Shown piece by piece: positions 23,972-31,608 of a DNA stretch of 40,269 bases. The stretch is from an uncultured Myxococcales bacterium (GTDB taxonomy: Bacteria > Myxococcota_A > Polyangia > Polyangiales > Polyangiaceae). The notes under the pieces were generated by a model. That model saw only the letters and a list, made by a program, of their open reading frames with translations. It searched no databases and was not told where the DNA came from. The stretch's first letter is position 1; each line of letters begins with the position of its first letter. The position numbers were made by a program, and so were the translations under genes. The stretch is taken from positions 1 to 40,269 of the forward strand of contig CALMUT010000289.1 of assembly GCA_937872925.1 (NCBI GenBank), given 5' to 3'.

Positions 23972-25185
23972 GGCGCAGTCACCTCTTTCACCAGATCCGG
24001 CGGCGGATCCGAACCGCTCTCGCGCTGCAGCACTCGGTTGATCGCCGGCGGCCCTAGCGCTTCGCCGACAATGCAAGAAATGGCGGAGGCACCCAATACG
24101 ATACTGCCGACGGGTCCCTCGAAGCGAAGCGCGAACGCCAAGCCGAATGCCATGTTCAATGCGCCGGCCGGCAAGAATCCAAATACGAGCGCCGGCCCCG
24201 CATTCGATGCCGCCGGGACCAATCGAACGGCCGCCCCGGTCAGGCTCTTTGCCAAGAAGCGACACACAACCGCCAGGAGCGTTGCGCCGATGATCCACCG
24301 TTCCGCGCCGAGATCGACGTGCATCCCCGCCACAATGAGCAGCGGTACGAGCACAGCATGTTCGCTGCGGGCCAGCATCTTGCCCAGTTCCCTGCGACGA
24401 CCTGAGAACATCGCGATGGCCAAGCCTTGAGCGAAGCAAACGGTAATGCCGGCGAGGTGGTATCGCTCAGCGATGCCCACGCACAACAGCGTCGTGCCCA
24501 GCAGGATACTGAAGGTCTCCGTAGCGCGCAGCTCGACACGCAGCAGCGCCGCAGCCACGAGTCCAACTGCAACGCCGACCCCAATCGTGGCCAGCGTGAT
24601 GCCAACGGGTGAAACCGTTGCGGATAGGGGTGACGGCAGCAGCGCGAGCCCAAAGGCAAGTGCGACAATCGGGACGGCATCGTCGCCTTCTGCGAGATCT
24701 TGCATCAGCTCTGCGATCGCGCCGCGCACTCGGGCTTTGGCCACCACGGCGGCCACGGCGTAGCGGGTGGTCTCGGACGAAACCGCGCCCACGCCCAGGC
24801 AACACAACAACAACTGCCGCTGATCGAGGGGCCAGAACGGCCGGGCGACCGCCCAGAAGAGGCCGGCCGCAATCGCTCCTGCGGCGGCCGCAAACACTGT
24901 TGCCAGGAGCAGCCGGCGCACGCGCATGGGACGCGTCCCAACCGTTCCGAACTGCACACCGATCAGCAGGCCCAGCCAAGCGATTGCCACGATGGCAAAG
25001 GGCGAGGCGCCTGCGAGAGTACGTTTGTCCACGAGCCCGAGCATTCCGGGTGCGACGGCCACGCCCAGCAGGATGAGCTCCGCGCCCGACGTGAAACCCC
25101 AGCGGCTACCTGGTTGTGTCGCTGCCCGGCGACTGCCCAAAAACGCCAGCGCAAGAACCGCAATCCAGAGCGTGACGTCGCTCAC
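23968..25185 (-). CDS. CPA2-like cation:proton antiporter (first of a pair)
   Basis: 405 residues from GTG 25185 (VSDVTLWIAVLALAFLGSRR); the GTGA overlaps the stop of the MscS gene. About twelve hydrophobic helices cover the length. The central helix reads LMQDLAEGDDAVPIVALAFG, with a double Asp that fits the DD ion site of electrogenic Na+/H+ antiporters such as NapA. The rest departs from typical CPA2 sequences, and the inverted-repeat halves (TSGAELILLGVAVAPGMLG; VFGFLPAGALNMAFGLAFAL) are recognisable but loose. There is no cytoplasmic regulatory domain. Its partner downstream has only one Asp at the matching place. Together they may form an unequal dimer in which one half carries the charge. 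The substrate ion cannot be told from sequence. Confidence 0.85.
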   Translation of the reverse strand: MSDVTLWIAVLALAFLGSRRAATQPGSRWGFTSGAELILLGVAVAPGMLGLVDKRTLAGASPFAIVAIAWLGLLIGVQFGTVGTRPMRVRRLLLATVFAAAAGAIAAGLFWAVARPFWPLDQRQLLLCCLGVGAVSSETTRYAVAAVVAKARVRGAIAELMQDLAEGDDAVPIVALAFGLALLPSPLSATVSPVGITLATIGVGVAVGLVAAALLRVELRATETFSILLGTTLLCVGIAERYHLAGITVCFAQGLAIAMFSGRRRELGKMLARSEHAVLVPLLIVAGMHVDLGAERWIIGATLLAVVCRFLAKSLTGAAVRLVPAASNAGPALVFGFLPAGALNMAFGLAFALRFEGPVGSIVLGASAISCIVGEALGPPAINRVLQRESGSDPPPDLVKEVTAP

Positions 25186-26654
25186 GCAACGGCCTCACGC
25201 ACAGGCGCCGACTGGACGTCCTTCGCGGCAGCCAGTGCGGCCTGACACAGCTGGGCAGACGCCTGCGCGGCATCGCTCGTGACAGAGATGCTGAACCGAA
25301 GCGAGCGTGAGGTCAGTTCGTCCACCTCGACTCGGGGCTCCGTGCCAACTTGTGCGATCGCCTGGAGCACACGATCCAATGTTTCCGCCAAGTCCGTGGG
25401 GGACTCCAAGGTCATGACGACGCGGACGCGCGGTCCGCCCGGACTCACCTGCAGCGTGCGGGTCAGCAAGAGTAGATACGGGACCCTGGCGACGGTCTGG
25501 CCCTCGCCAAGTATTTGAAGATCGAACAAACCCAGTTCCGTGACACGCCCGGCGCGTTCGCCGAGTTCAATCCAATCGCCGGCTTTCACGCGCCGACCGA
25601 AGAGCAAGCTGATGCCTACCAGCGCCGACGCACACAGGGGCAGGGCACCCAAACCCACCACGATGAACAAGAGCCAGCCACTGATGCTGAGCGCGCCGCG
25701 AGCGTCGCCCGTGACCACAGGCGCCACGAAAATCAAACAGCACACCACCATCGCGCCCCGCAGCAGCAGGCTGGTGGCGGGCGCCAGATCCGGGGCGAGC
25801 CATGCGAGCTGCGTTTCCCCTCTGGCAACACTTCGAAAGAACAAGCCAACAAACCGCACCGTGAGCAAGAGCGCCAATCCGGCAATCGCCAGGGCCGCGA
25901 TGACCGGCAGCGAGGCCGCCAACCGCCCTGCGAAGGACGCCAAGGGCAGCGTGAACGCACCAGTCAAGCGGGCGGTGTAGCCGCGCGTACTCTCAAACAT
26001 GGACAGCGTGACGACGAGCCAGCCGTAGGCGACGAGAAGCTGTCCTATCCAGCCCAGCGCCCCGGCTCCCACCGTCAGAGCGTTGCGGAACGTGGATGGC
26101 GAAAGCAGCTCCAAAGAGTGGAGTCGCACGGGCGGGACGCGTTCTGGGTGTTCGGCGATCAGCGCGCGAACACGGCGGGCGAGTTCACCAATGCGCCGAA
26201 TGAACGCCAGCGCCAACAGACTGAACAAGACGACCAGAGAAACGGAGAATACCGTCGACGCGAGCATCGTCCGCCGACGCTCGCGTTTCAGAGCCTCCTT
26301 GACCTTTGCATTTACGCGAGCCGCGTAGTCCGCAACGTTTGCATCTCCAGCTGCCTGGGCGTCCGCCGCGTCCAGCTCAACGACGGGTGTGCTTCCAACA
26401 TAAAGCAGCACAAACTCGCCGCGACGTTCGGTGCGGACTTCCGCGTCAGTGTCATCCACGGCCGCCGCAAGTACTTCTGTCGCCTGCTGCGCGCGCTTCG
26501 CCGCACTCAGCTCTCCGCGGCTATGCTGCAGACTGAAGACCTCTGAGTCCTTGATGCGGACGGTTGCGGGTGCTTCTGCCGCCAGGCCAAGACCCGTGAT
26601 CGACAGGAACGCAACGCAGAGCGCCCCGATTCGAGCAACGTCACGAACGAACAT
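25182..26654 (-). CDS. Large MscS-family mechanosensitive channel
   Basis: 490 residues from ATG 26654 (MFVRDVARIGALC, a signal-like first helix ending near LGLAAEA); GTG 26669 is an alternative start. A periplasmic region (about 28-125) with EVFSLQHSRGELSAAKRAQQ and VLLYVGSTPVVELDAADAQ precedes at least five helices between about 130 and 360. The MscS pore and beta domain follow at the end: SALVGISLLFGRRVKAGDWIELGERAGRVTELGLFDLQILG. The C-terminal alpha/beta part binds the vestibule fold. MscS channels release solutes on sudden osmotic drop. It is the first gene of an operon with two antiporters and a sensor/regulator pair joined by 4-bp overlaps. Its sigma54-like promoter and dyad lie 90-190 bp upstream, giving a leader of about 80 bases. 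Confidence 0.92.
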   Translation of the reverse strand: MFVRDVARIGALCVAFLSITGLGLAAEAPATVRIKDSEVFSLQHSRGELSAAKRAQQATEVLAAAVDDTDAEVRTERRGEFVLLYVGSTPVVELDAADAQAAGDANVADYAARVNAKVKEALKRERRRTMLASTVFSVSLVVLFSLLALAFIRRIGELARRVRALIAEHPERVPPVRLHSLELLSPSTFRNALTVGAGALGWIGQLLVAYGWLVVTLSMFESTRGYTARLTGAFTLPLASFAGRLAASLPVIAALAIAGLALLLTVRFVGLFFRSVARGETQLAWLAPDLAPATSLLLRGAMVVCCLIFVAPVVTGDARGALSISGWLLFIVVGLGALPLCASALVGISLLFGRRVKAGDWIELGERAGRVTELGLFDLQILGEGQTVARVPYLLLLTRTLQVSPGGPRVRVVMTLESPTDLAETLDRVLQAIAQVGTEPRVEVDELTSRSLRFSISVTSDAAQASAQLCQAALAAAKDVQSAPVREAVA

Positions 26655-26743
26655 CGGCCCGGTCCGCACGCTGCGCCAGCGCCAAGATCCACCTTCGGGG
26701 CTGGCCGACTACGGATAACGGCGCGACCATGGCGGCATACTTC

Positions 26744-26759
26744 AGCACAGATCGTGCCA
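26744..26759 (-). promoter_or_regulatory. Sigma54 -24/-12 promoter of the MscS/antiporter operon
   Basis: The minus strand reads TGGCACGATCTGTGCT, GG-N10-GC with a perfect -24 half. The predicted start is near 26733, 79 bases before ATG 26654. The operon it serves encodes an enhancer-binding protein, which is what sigma54 needs. Confidence 0.7.
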
Positions 26760-26811
26760 GCTGGATGCCGGCTAAGAGCTTCGACATTGCGCGCTTCCGG
26801 CTTGCCACCAG

Positions 26812-26846
26812 TGTGTCACTTCCACCCATTGGGTCGAAGTGACACA
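26812..26846. promoter_or_regulatory. 35-bp near-perfect palindrome, candidate enhancer site
   Basis: Arms GTGTCACTTCCACCCA (26813-26828) and TGGGTCGAAGTGACAC (26830-26845) are reverse complements except for one pair; the flanking T and A also pair. The centre, 26829, is 96 bp before the predicted sigma54 start of the minus-strand operon and about 97 bp before a weaker one facing the cupin. No T-run follows, so a terminator is unlikely. Confidence 0.7.
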
Positions 26847-26899
26847 GCGGGGAGAGACGCCCCGTCAACGCTGGTCGGCTGTCGAGCGAGCAGGGCTTT

Positions 26900-26915
26900 T
26901 GGCCTGCGCCACGCA
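26900..26915 (+). promoter_or_regulatory. Weak sigma54-like site facing the cupin gene
   Basis: TGGCCTGCGCCACGCA keeps GG-N10-GC but matches the rest of the consensus poorly. A start near 26926 would leave room for the AGAGAG ribosome site (26945-26950) and ATG 26956. In GC-rich DNA such a match arises easily by chance. Confidence 0.3.
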
Positions 26916-26955
26916 GTTCCGTCGCGCCGCGTTCCGTATACTGAGAGAGTTCGGC

Positions 26956-27333
26956 ATGCCCTCCGAGCCAATCGCGACCAAGAACCTCGACGCCCTCTTC
27001 TCCCGCTTCGACGAGACCTGGTCTCCGCGCGTTGCTGGCGAGATCAACGACATGCATCTCAAGCTCGCCAAACTGGAGGGTGAGTTCATTTGGCATGCTC
27101 ATCAGGACGAGGATGAGCTCTTCCTGGTGCATCGGGGCAGCCTCCGCATCGAACTCCGTGGTCGGGAGCCCGTAGTCTTGGGGCCCGGCGAGTTCGTGGT
27201 CATTCCGCGAGGTGTTGAGCACAAGCCCGTGGCCGAATCGCCTTGCGAGGTCCTCTTGCTCGAACCGCGAACAACCGTGAACACGGGCGAGGCCGGCGGC
27301 AAGCGCACGGTGAAGGAGCTCAAGCGCCTCTAG
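26956..27333 (+). CDS. Small cupin-domain protein
   Basis: 125 residues from ATG 26956, behind a purine-rich ribosome site (GAGAGAG). Both cupin motifs are complete: GEFIWHAHQDEDELFLVHRG fits G-x5-HxH-x4-E-x6-G, and GEFVVIPRGVEHKPVA fits the second motif. This gives three His and one Glu for a metal ion. Single-domain cupins of this shape (mannose-6-phosphate-isomerase-like) bind small ligands or act as dioxygenases or isomerases; none can be chosen here. A longer in-frame reading from 26839 is rejected because it runs through the promoter region. It is divergent from the MscS/antiporter operon, with a 301-bp shared control region. It may answer the same signal, for instance in the metabolism of an osmolyte; that last point is inference. 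Confidence 0.9.
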   Translation: MPSEPIATKNLDALFSRFDETWSPRVAGEINDMHLKLAKLEGEFIWHAHQDEDELFLVHRGSLRIELRGREPVVLGPGEFVVIPRGVEHKPVAESPCEVLLLEPRTTVNTGEAGGKRTVKELKRL

Positions 27334-27424
27334 TTCCGATTGCCCCGCTGCCGACGGCGCTTGCGCCGATCAATACGGTGTGTTCGGTTCTCGACACACT
27401 CGCAGATGCTGGACGGGCACCCGT

Positions 27425-28018
27425 CTAGGTCGGAAATACGAAGTGGAAAAACTCGGCGCGGCTGCTGACGCCGCATTTGGCGTAGATGGAACTGAGATGC
27501 TGGCGGATGGTCTTGTCGCTGTTGTCGAGCGCTTGGGCGATCTCGTCATTGGAGAGGCCTTTGAGCACCAGACGCGACACGTCGCTTTCTTTTGGGGTGA
27601 GCCGTGCGCGGGCCAGGGCCAACTCCACGTAGTGGGCAAGTTCGTCGGTTTCATTCCAGATGCGAGAGAGCACGTTGACGAGCTGCTCCGTGCTGAAGGG
27701 CTTTTCGAGTAAGTAGGAAACTCGCAGCTCCAGGGCGCGTTTCAAGCGACGCTTGTCTGCAAAAGCGGTGATCACCACCACCGGCGCAGTCGTGCCCAGC
27801 TTGCGCAACTCGGGGATCAGTCGCAGCCCGCCATCGTCGTCCGCACCGAGCACCACGTCCGTGACGACGGCGTCGTAGAAAGGCTGGTGCTTTGCCTTTT
27901 CGAGCGCCGACGCCACGTCGGCGGCTTCGTCCACGTCGATGCCGCGTGCGGACAGCCCCGCTGCCAGTAGCGTGCGCGCACCGTCCTCGTCCTCGACAAG
28001 CAGCAGCTGACGCTTCAT
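27425..28018 (-). CDS. NarL/FixJ-type response regulator
   Basis: 197 residues from ATG 28018 (MKRQLLLVEDEDGARTLL). The receiver has acidic residues in VEDEDG, phosphoacceptor Asp54 (DAVVTDVVLG), VVVITAF and Lys106 (LLEKPF). A LuxR-type helix-turn-helix follows at about 136-195: ARLTPKESDVSRLVLKGLSNDEIAQ, DNSDKTIRQHLSSIYAKCGV, SRAEFFHFVF. The start overlaps the kinase stop by 4 bp. LuxR output with a receiver of the NtrC/PrrA style is a mixed but common form. The kinase/regulator pair is divergent from a complete heavy-metal efflux operon, so regulation of that operon is the simplest inference. The palindromes at 29016-29050 lie between them. An in-frame extension upstream to 28288 lies inside the kinase gene. 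Confidence 0.94.
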   Translation of the reverse strand: MKRQLLLVEDEDGARTLLAAGLSARGIDVDEAADVASALEKAKHQPFYDAVVTDVVLGADDDGGLRLIPELRKLGTTAPVVVITAFADKRRLKRALELRVSYLLEKPFSTEQLVNVLSRIWNETDELAHYVELALARARLTPKESDVSRLVLKGLSNDEIAQALDNSDKTIRQHLSSIYAKCGVSSRAEFFHFVFPT

Positions 28019-28995
28019 GGAGCGCCCTCCGTCGCTTGCGCACACAGGGGCAAACTCAGCACCACGCACGCTCCACGCGCTCGGTCCTCGAATACAACGT
28101 CGCCATCCTGAGCGCGCGCAAGCCCTCGAGCAATGGGCAATCCGAGCCCAAGTCCATGCTGCGGCGCTTTGGTCGTGTGCAGAGGTTGGAAGGCGTGGGC
28201 GCGCAGGGTTTCGGGAATGCCGGGCCCATCGTCGCAGACGCGTACAATCGCCCGATCGCCTTCGGATTCTAGGGCAACGTCGACGCAACCGCCGGCGCCG
28301 ACCGCGTCCGTGGCATTGGAGATCAGGCTTTCCACAGACGTGCGGGTCATGATTTCGTCGCCCACCACCGTCAGGCTCGCGGGGCCGGAGACACGCACAG
28401 AGGCGCCATTGGCCCGCGCGATCACGTCGAACTGTGCTGCTCGCGAGCGCACCAGCTCGGCCAAGTCGTAGGGAGCGTGGCGACGATCGGGCTGATCCGC
28501 CAAGGAGCGCAGACGTCGAAAACGCTCGTTCATTCGTTCCACCGCGTGCCGCGCTTCGGCCAACAGCTTTTCTTGGGACGCCGGGGGGTCCGCCCGGGCC
28601 AGCTCGTCGAGGGCTAGTCCCAGAGTGTGGAGGGGATTGCGCAATTCGTGCAGCAAGGATGAGGCAAGTACCCAGACGGCCTGCTCGCGTTCGGTTCCCT
28701 TGATGCGCTCACGCAGTTGCTCGATGGCGCGCCGCTCGGCGCGCTGCTTTTCCGCCCGCGCCCGGCCGGTCGCGACTAGCGCGCCCCAGACGACGCCCAG
28801 GACCACGGGAATCGTCCAATCCAAGAGCAAGTGCCCGGGATGCTCGATGGGCCAAGCGCGATCGATCAAGCGTAGGATCGCCGCGTACGCTGCGCCGGCG
28901 CCCGCGCCGATCAGAATGGGTGTGAGTCCTCGCAATGCTCGCTCCGCGCCGGACGGCGCCGCTCGGATCTTGGTCCGAGCTACGCGCCAGCGCAT
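28015..28995 (-). CDS. Sensor histidine kinase paired with the LuxR-type regulator
   Basis: 326 residues from ATG 28995 (MRWRVARTKIRAAPSG). Two membrane helices (about 24-45 LTPILIGAGAGAAYAAILRL and 58-77 LDWTIPVVLGVVWGALVATG) with almost no loop between suggest sensing inside the membrane. A coiled linker leads to the H-box LLHELRNPLHTLGLAL (His near 115). The ATPase domain shows SNATDAVGAGG, DDGPGIPE, HGLGLGLPIA. The alternative start at 29064 is disfavoured: the 23 extra codons lack third-position G/C bias and would cover palindromes that look regulatory. The divergent gene is a CzcC-like outer-membrane factor. Metal-stress sensing is inferred from this position only; no metal-binding motif is visible in the short loops. 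Confidence 0.92.
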   Translation of the reverse strand: MRWRVARTKIRAAPSGAERALRGLTPILIGAGAGAAYAAILRLIDRAWPIEHPGHLLLDWTIPVVLGVVWGALVATGRARAEKQRAERRAIEQLRERIKGTEREQAVWVLASSLLHELRNPLHTLGLALDELARADPPASQEKLLAEARHAVERMNERFRRLRSLADQPDRRHAPYDLAELVRSRAAQFDVIARANGASVRVSGPASLTVVGDEIMTRTSVESLISNATDAVGAGGCVDVALESEGDRAIVRVCDDGPGIPETLRAHAFQPLHTTKAPQHGLGLGLPIARGLARAQDGDVVFEDRARGACVVLSLPLCAQATEGAP

Positions 28996-29015
28996 CCTAC
29001 GAATGTCGTAGCTTG

Positions 29016-29050
29016 TTTTCGCACGCGAAAATAGTGCGCGAAGTGCGCAC
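29016..29050. promoter_or_regulatory. Palindrome cluster between kinase and efflux operon
   Basis: TTTTCGC-AC-GCGAAAA (29016-29031) is a perfect 7-bp dyad. Next to it GTGCGC-GAAGT-GCGCAC (29034-29050) is a 6-bp dyad, and AGTGCGC occurs twice 9 bp apart. These lie in the 128-bp divergent gap and could bind the LuxR-type regulator. Confidence 0.5.
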
Positions 29051-29123
29051 CTGACAATGCGCATACCCCCGACCTTCGTCGGATGGCGCTAGCCGCACTC
29101 GGGACCGATGTTGCCAGGCGAAG

Positions 29124-30479
29124 ATGTTGGACCGTCTATCGCCGCACCCGCGTCTCGTGCGCACCGTCTGCTCATGGCGTCGGCACGTGGTGATGTGCGC
29201 GCTGGTCGCTGCGGGCACGATGTACGCGCCGCCGTCGTGGTCCCAAGAGAAGCAGCAAGCGCCTTCCCATTCCGCGTCCGGGCACGACGAGTTGGCTTCG
29301 GCGGGCGGCCTGCGAGTCACGCTACAGTACGCGATCCAGCGCGCTGTGCGGCACGGGCCCGAGCTTGGCCCAGCGCAAGCTTCGCTGCGTGGGGTTACCG
29401 AAGCTCAGCGGCGAAGTCGCGCCCTGCTCACCACGCCGCCGCGCTTGGAGCTAGCCCTGGGCCCTCGCATTGGCAGCGAGCGCGGTCTCGACGCCAGCGC
29501 CGGGCTTTGGCAAGACTTTCCGCTTTCGGGGGTGGGGGCTGCCCGGCGGCGTGTCGCCAATGCCCGACGGCTCGCTGCCGATTTGGAGATCGAGGATGCA
29601 AAAACCAGCGCTGCACTCGCCTCGGGCTTGGCGTGGGTGGAAGCACGGTTGGCTCGGGAATTCGTGAAGCTCCATTCGCGCCGCCTGAGTGAAGCTGAGC
29701 GACTGGAACAGGTGACCGTCACGCGCCGGGATGCCGGGGATGCCACCGCGGGACAGGTTGCCTCGGCGCGGGCCATCGTTGGCGCTGCGCGTGCCGCGAT
29801 TGTTGATGCTGAAGGCCAGCGCTTCGCGGCCGACGCCGCCCTGAGCTACGCTCTGGGCCTCGGACCCGAGCGGCGAATCGAAGCGGTGGGTTCCCTAGAG
29901 CGAGACGGTCCGACCGCCTCCGAAGCCAGCGCGCTTTCGGCTGTCCAAAGTCACCCGCGCCTGCGACGACTCACTGCGGACGCACGGACGCTCACCGAAG
30001 TATCTGAAATGACGCGCGCCGAAGGTGTGCCCGCACTTGCAGTTGGGCCCTCGGTGACTCGAGAAGCGACGGGGGACTGGATCGTGCTGGGTCGTTTGAG
30101 TGTGCCCTTGCCAGTCGTCAACTCCAATGCGTTCGAGGTCGCGGAGCAACGCCGGACGGCCCTGGTGGCGCGCGCCCAAGTCCGCCGTGAACGGGCGCGA
30201 CTGCAAAGCCAAGCGCGCGTGCTCTTCCACGAGCTCGGTCATGCGCGCCGCGTTCGAGACGCGCTGAAGCGAGACGCCCTCGCTCCGGCGCAGGCCGCAC
30301 TCAAAGAAGCCTTGCTCCGCTATCAAGCGGGAAAGACCGATCTCTCTGAGGTGTTAACTGCCCGTAGCGCTTTGCTCGAGGTCGAAGAGCGCCGGCTGAT
30401 GGCGGCGGCGAACGCGCAGATCGCCGAACTACGTCTGCGCGCTGTCACCGGGAAGATCTTGCAAGGAGGATCCCAATGA
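29124..30479 (+). CDS. TolC/CzcC-type outer-membrane factor of metal efflux
   Basis: 451 residues from ATG 29124. The N-terminus is long before the signal-like HVVMCALVAAGTMYAPPSWSQ; ATG 29193 inside it could be a shorter start. The body is helical with two TolC repeats (LRVTLQYAIQRAVRHGPELG ... AQASLRG; RLTADARTLTEVSEM ... ALKEALLRYQAGKTDLSEVL, ARSALLEVEERRLMA). The motif RYQAGKTDLSEVL-x-ARSALLEVE is typical of outer-membrane factors. Such trimers form the channel through the outer membrane and the periplasmic tunnel. The stop overlaps the start of the adaptor gene by 4 bp. Order outer factor, adaptor, pump matches czcCBA operons. The assignment to metal efflux rests on the pump gene. Confidence 0.93.
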   Translation: MLDRLSPHPRLVRTVCSWRRHVVMCALVAAGTMYAPPSWSQEKQQAPSHSASGHDELASAGGLRVTLQYAIQRAVRHGPELGPAQASLRGVTEAQRRSRALLTTPPRLELALGPRIGSERGLDASAGLWQDFPLSGVGAARRRVANARRLAADLEIEDAKTSAALASGLAWVEARLAREFVKLHSRRLSEAERLEQVTVTRRDAGDATAGQVASARAIVGAARAAIVDAEGQRFAADAALSYALGLGPERRIEAVGSLERDGPTASEASALSAVQSHPRLRRLTADARTLTEVSEMTRAEGVPALAVGPSVTREATGDWIVLGRLSVPLPVVNSNAFEVAEQRRTALVARAQVRRERARLQSQARVLFHELGHARRVRDALKRDALAPAQAALKEALLRYQAGKTDLSEVLTARSALLEVEERRLMAAANAQIAELRLRAVTGKILQGGSQ

Positions 30480-31606
30480 GAATCGCCGCGAGTGCGCAGT
30501 TGCTGATCTCGGCCGCGCTTCTGGTCGGAGTGGCGTGTCAGAGCCGTGAGCAGGGCGCATCTCCGTCGCCGGAGCCGACGACGGACCTCGCCTCTGCTAG
30601 GCGCGTTCGTGTCGATCCTAAGCTGCTGCGCGATGGCCGAGTCAGCGTCGGAAGTGTCGAGCTTCGGGACCCGAGCGACGAACTGCGGGCCACGGGCGCA
30701 GTCGAACCCGACGTGGGCGGCGCAGCGGACGTCGGGGCGTTGGTGCTTTCCGTCGCGCGTGCCGTGCATGTGCGTGAAGGCGACCGGGTGCGTCTCGGGC
30801 AACTACTGGCGGAGCTGACGGCGCCAGATGCTGCGCGCGTTGCTGGAGAACTGAGCAAGGCGCGGTCCCGGCGGGTTCGCGCAGAACAGGCCCTCGCGCG
30901 GGAGCGTCGATTGATCTTGGGCCAGGCGACCAGCCGTCGCGAGCTCGAAGACGCCGAAGCGGATCTGAGCGGTATCGTGGCAGAGGAACGCGCCGCGCGA
31001 CGCATGTTGGCGGCGTTTGGCGCCAACGGTGCCCGCATCAGCGTGCGGGCTCCCATCGCCGGAGTGGTCACGCACAGTGGCGTGATCCTGGGCGCCCAGG
31101 TTGAAGCGGGAGACAAGCTGTTCCGGATCGTTGACCCAGAGCAACTCATGGTGCGGGCCGAGGTGCTCGAGCGCGACGCGCACCGCGTGCATCCCGGGGA
31201 TGCCGCCACGCTGCAGTTTCCCGGAGGCAAGACATGCGACGCAGAAGTGGCTGCGCGCGGCATGGAGGTGGAACCGGAGCGCCGTACGGTGTCCGTACGG
31301 CTGCTGCCCAACGCGTGCGCATTGCCCATCGCCGGGCAAACCCTGGACGTGCGGCTGCTGCCCAAACCCACGGGCAAACCGACTCACGTCGCGGTTCCGC
31401 GCGACGCTCTTGTCGAACTCGACGGTGTGCCCGTGGTGTTCACCGCCACGAGTTCGCCCGAAGAGTTCGAGCTGTTCCCGGTCGTGGTCGCTCGCCTGAG
31501 CGAGCACACCGCGTTCTTGAGCAAGGGGCCTGCGCCAGGTTCCGCTGTGGCAGTTCATGGCACGATTCTGCTCAAGGGCGAGTGGATGCGCGGCTCCTTG
31601 GAGTAG
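30476..31606 (+). CDS. CzcB-type periplasmic adaptor (membrane-fusion) lipoprotein
   Basis: 376 residues from ATG 30476. The signal MRIAASAQLLISAALLVGVA ends in a lipobox Cys21 (CQSREQ), so it is anchored to the inner membrane by lipid. A lipoyl half (GALVLSVARAVHVREGDRVRLGQLLAEL) leads to a short coiled hairpin (about 118-170, SKARSRRVRAEQALARERR, ATSRRELEDAEADLSG). The second lipoyl half (SVRAPIAGVVTHSGVILGAQVEAGDKLFRI) and beta-barrel/membrane-proximal domains follow to the end. This domain order is that of CzcB/CusB adaptors. Long His-rich metal-binding N-termini seen in some CzcB proteins are absent. A 2-bp gap follows before the pump gene. It joins pump and outer factor into one channel. 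Confidence 0.94.
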   Translation: MRIAASAQLLISAALLVGVACQSREQGASPSPEPTTDLASARRVRVDPKLLRDGRVSVGSVELRDPSDELRATGAVEPDVGGAADVGALVLSVARAVHVREGDRVRLGQLLAELTAPDAARVAGELSKARSRRVRAEQALARERRLILGQATSRRELEDAEADLSGIVAEERAARRMLAAFGANGARISVRAPIAGVVTHSGVILGAQVEAGDKLFRIVDPEQLMVRAEVLERDAHRVHPGDAATLQFPGGKTCDAEVAARGMEVEPERRTVSVRLLPNACALPIAGQTLDVRLLPKPTGKPTHVAVPRDALVELDGVPVVFTATSSPEEFELFPVVVARLSEHTAFLSKGPAPGSAVAVHGTILLKGEWMRGSLE

Positions 31607-31608
31607 CC

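Noticed and set aside
23972..24439. N-terminal extension of the second antiporter
   Set aside because: Lies wholly inside the first antiporter gene in another frame; Arg/Gly-rich shadow, and the ATG at 23971 makes a clean 4-bp overlap.
26937..26942. TATACT as a sigma70 -10 for the cupin gene
   Set aside because: No -35 at the right distance, and the start would fall on the ribosome binding site; possible but less likely than the sigma54-like site.
27413..27426. GACGGG-CA-CCCGTC hairpin as a terminator between cupin and response regulator
   Set aside because: Two-base loop and no T-run on either strand; it includes coding bases of the regulator.
28996..29064. Longer N-terminus of the LuxR-linked kinase (ATG 29064)
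   Set aside because: Poor third-position G/C bias and overlap with palindromes; kept only as an alternative start.
31234..31608. N-terminal extension of the metal pump
   Set aside because: Overlaps the adaptor gene; the family N-terminus MIANTARAVIKNP begins at 31609.
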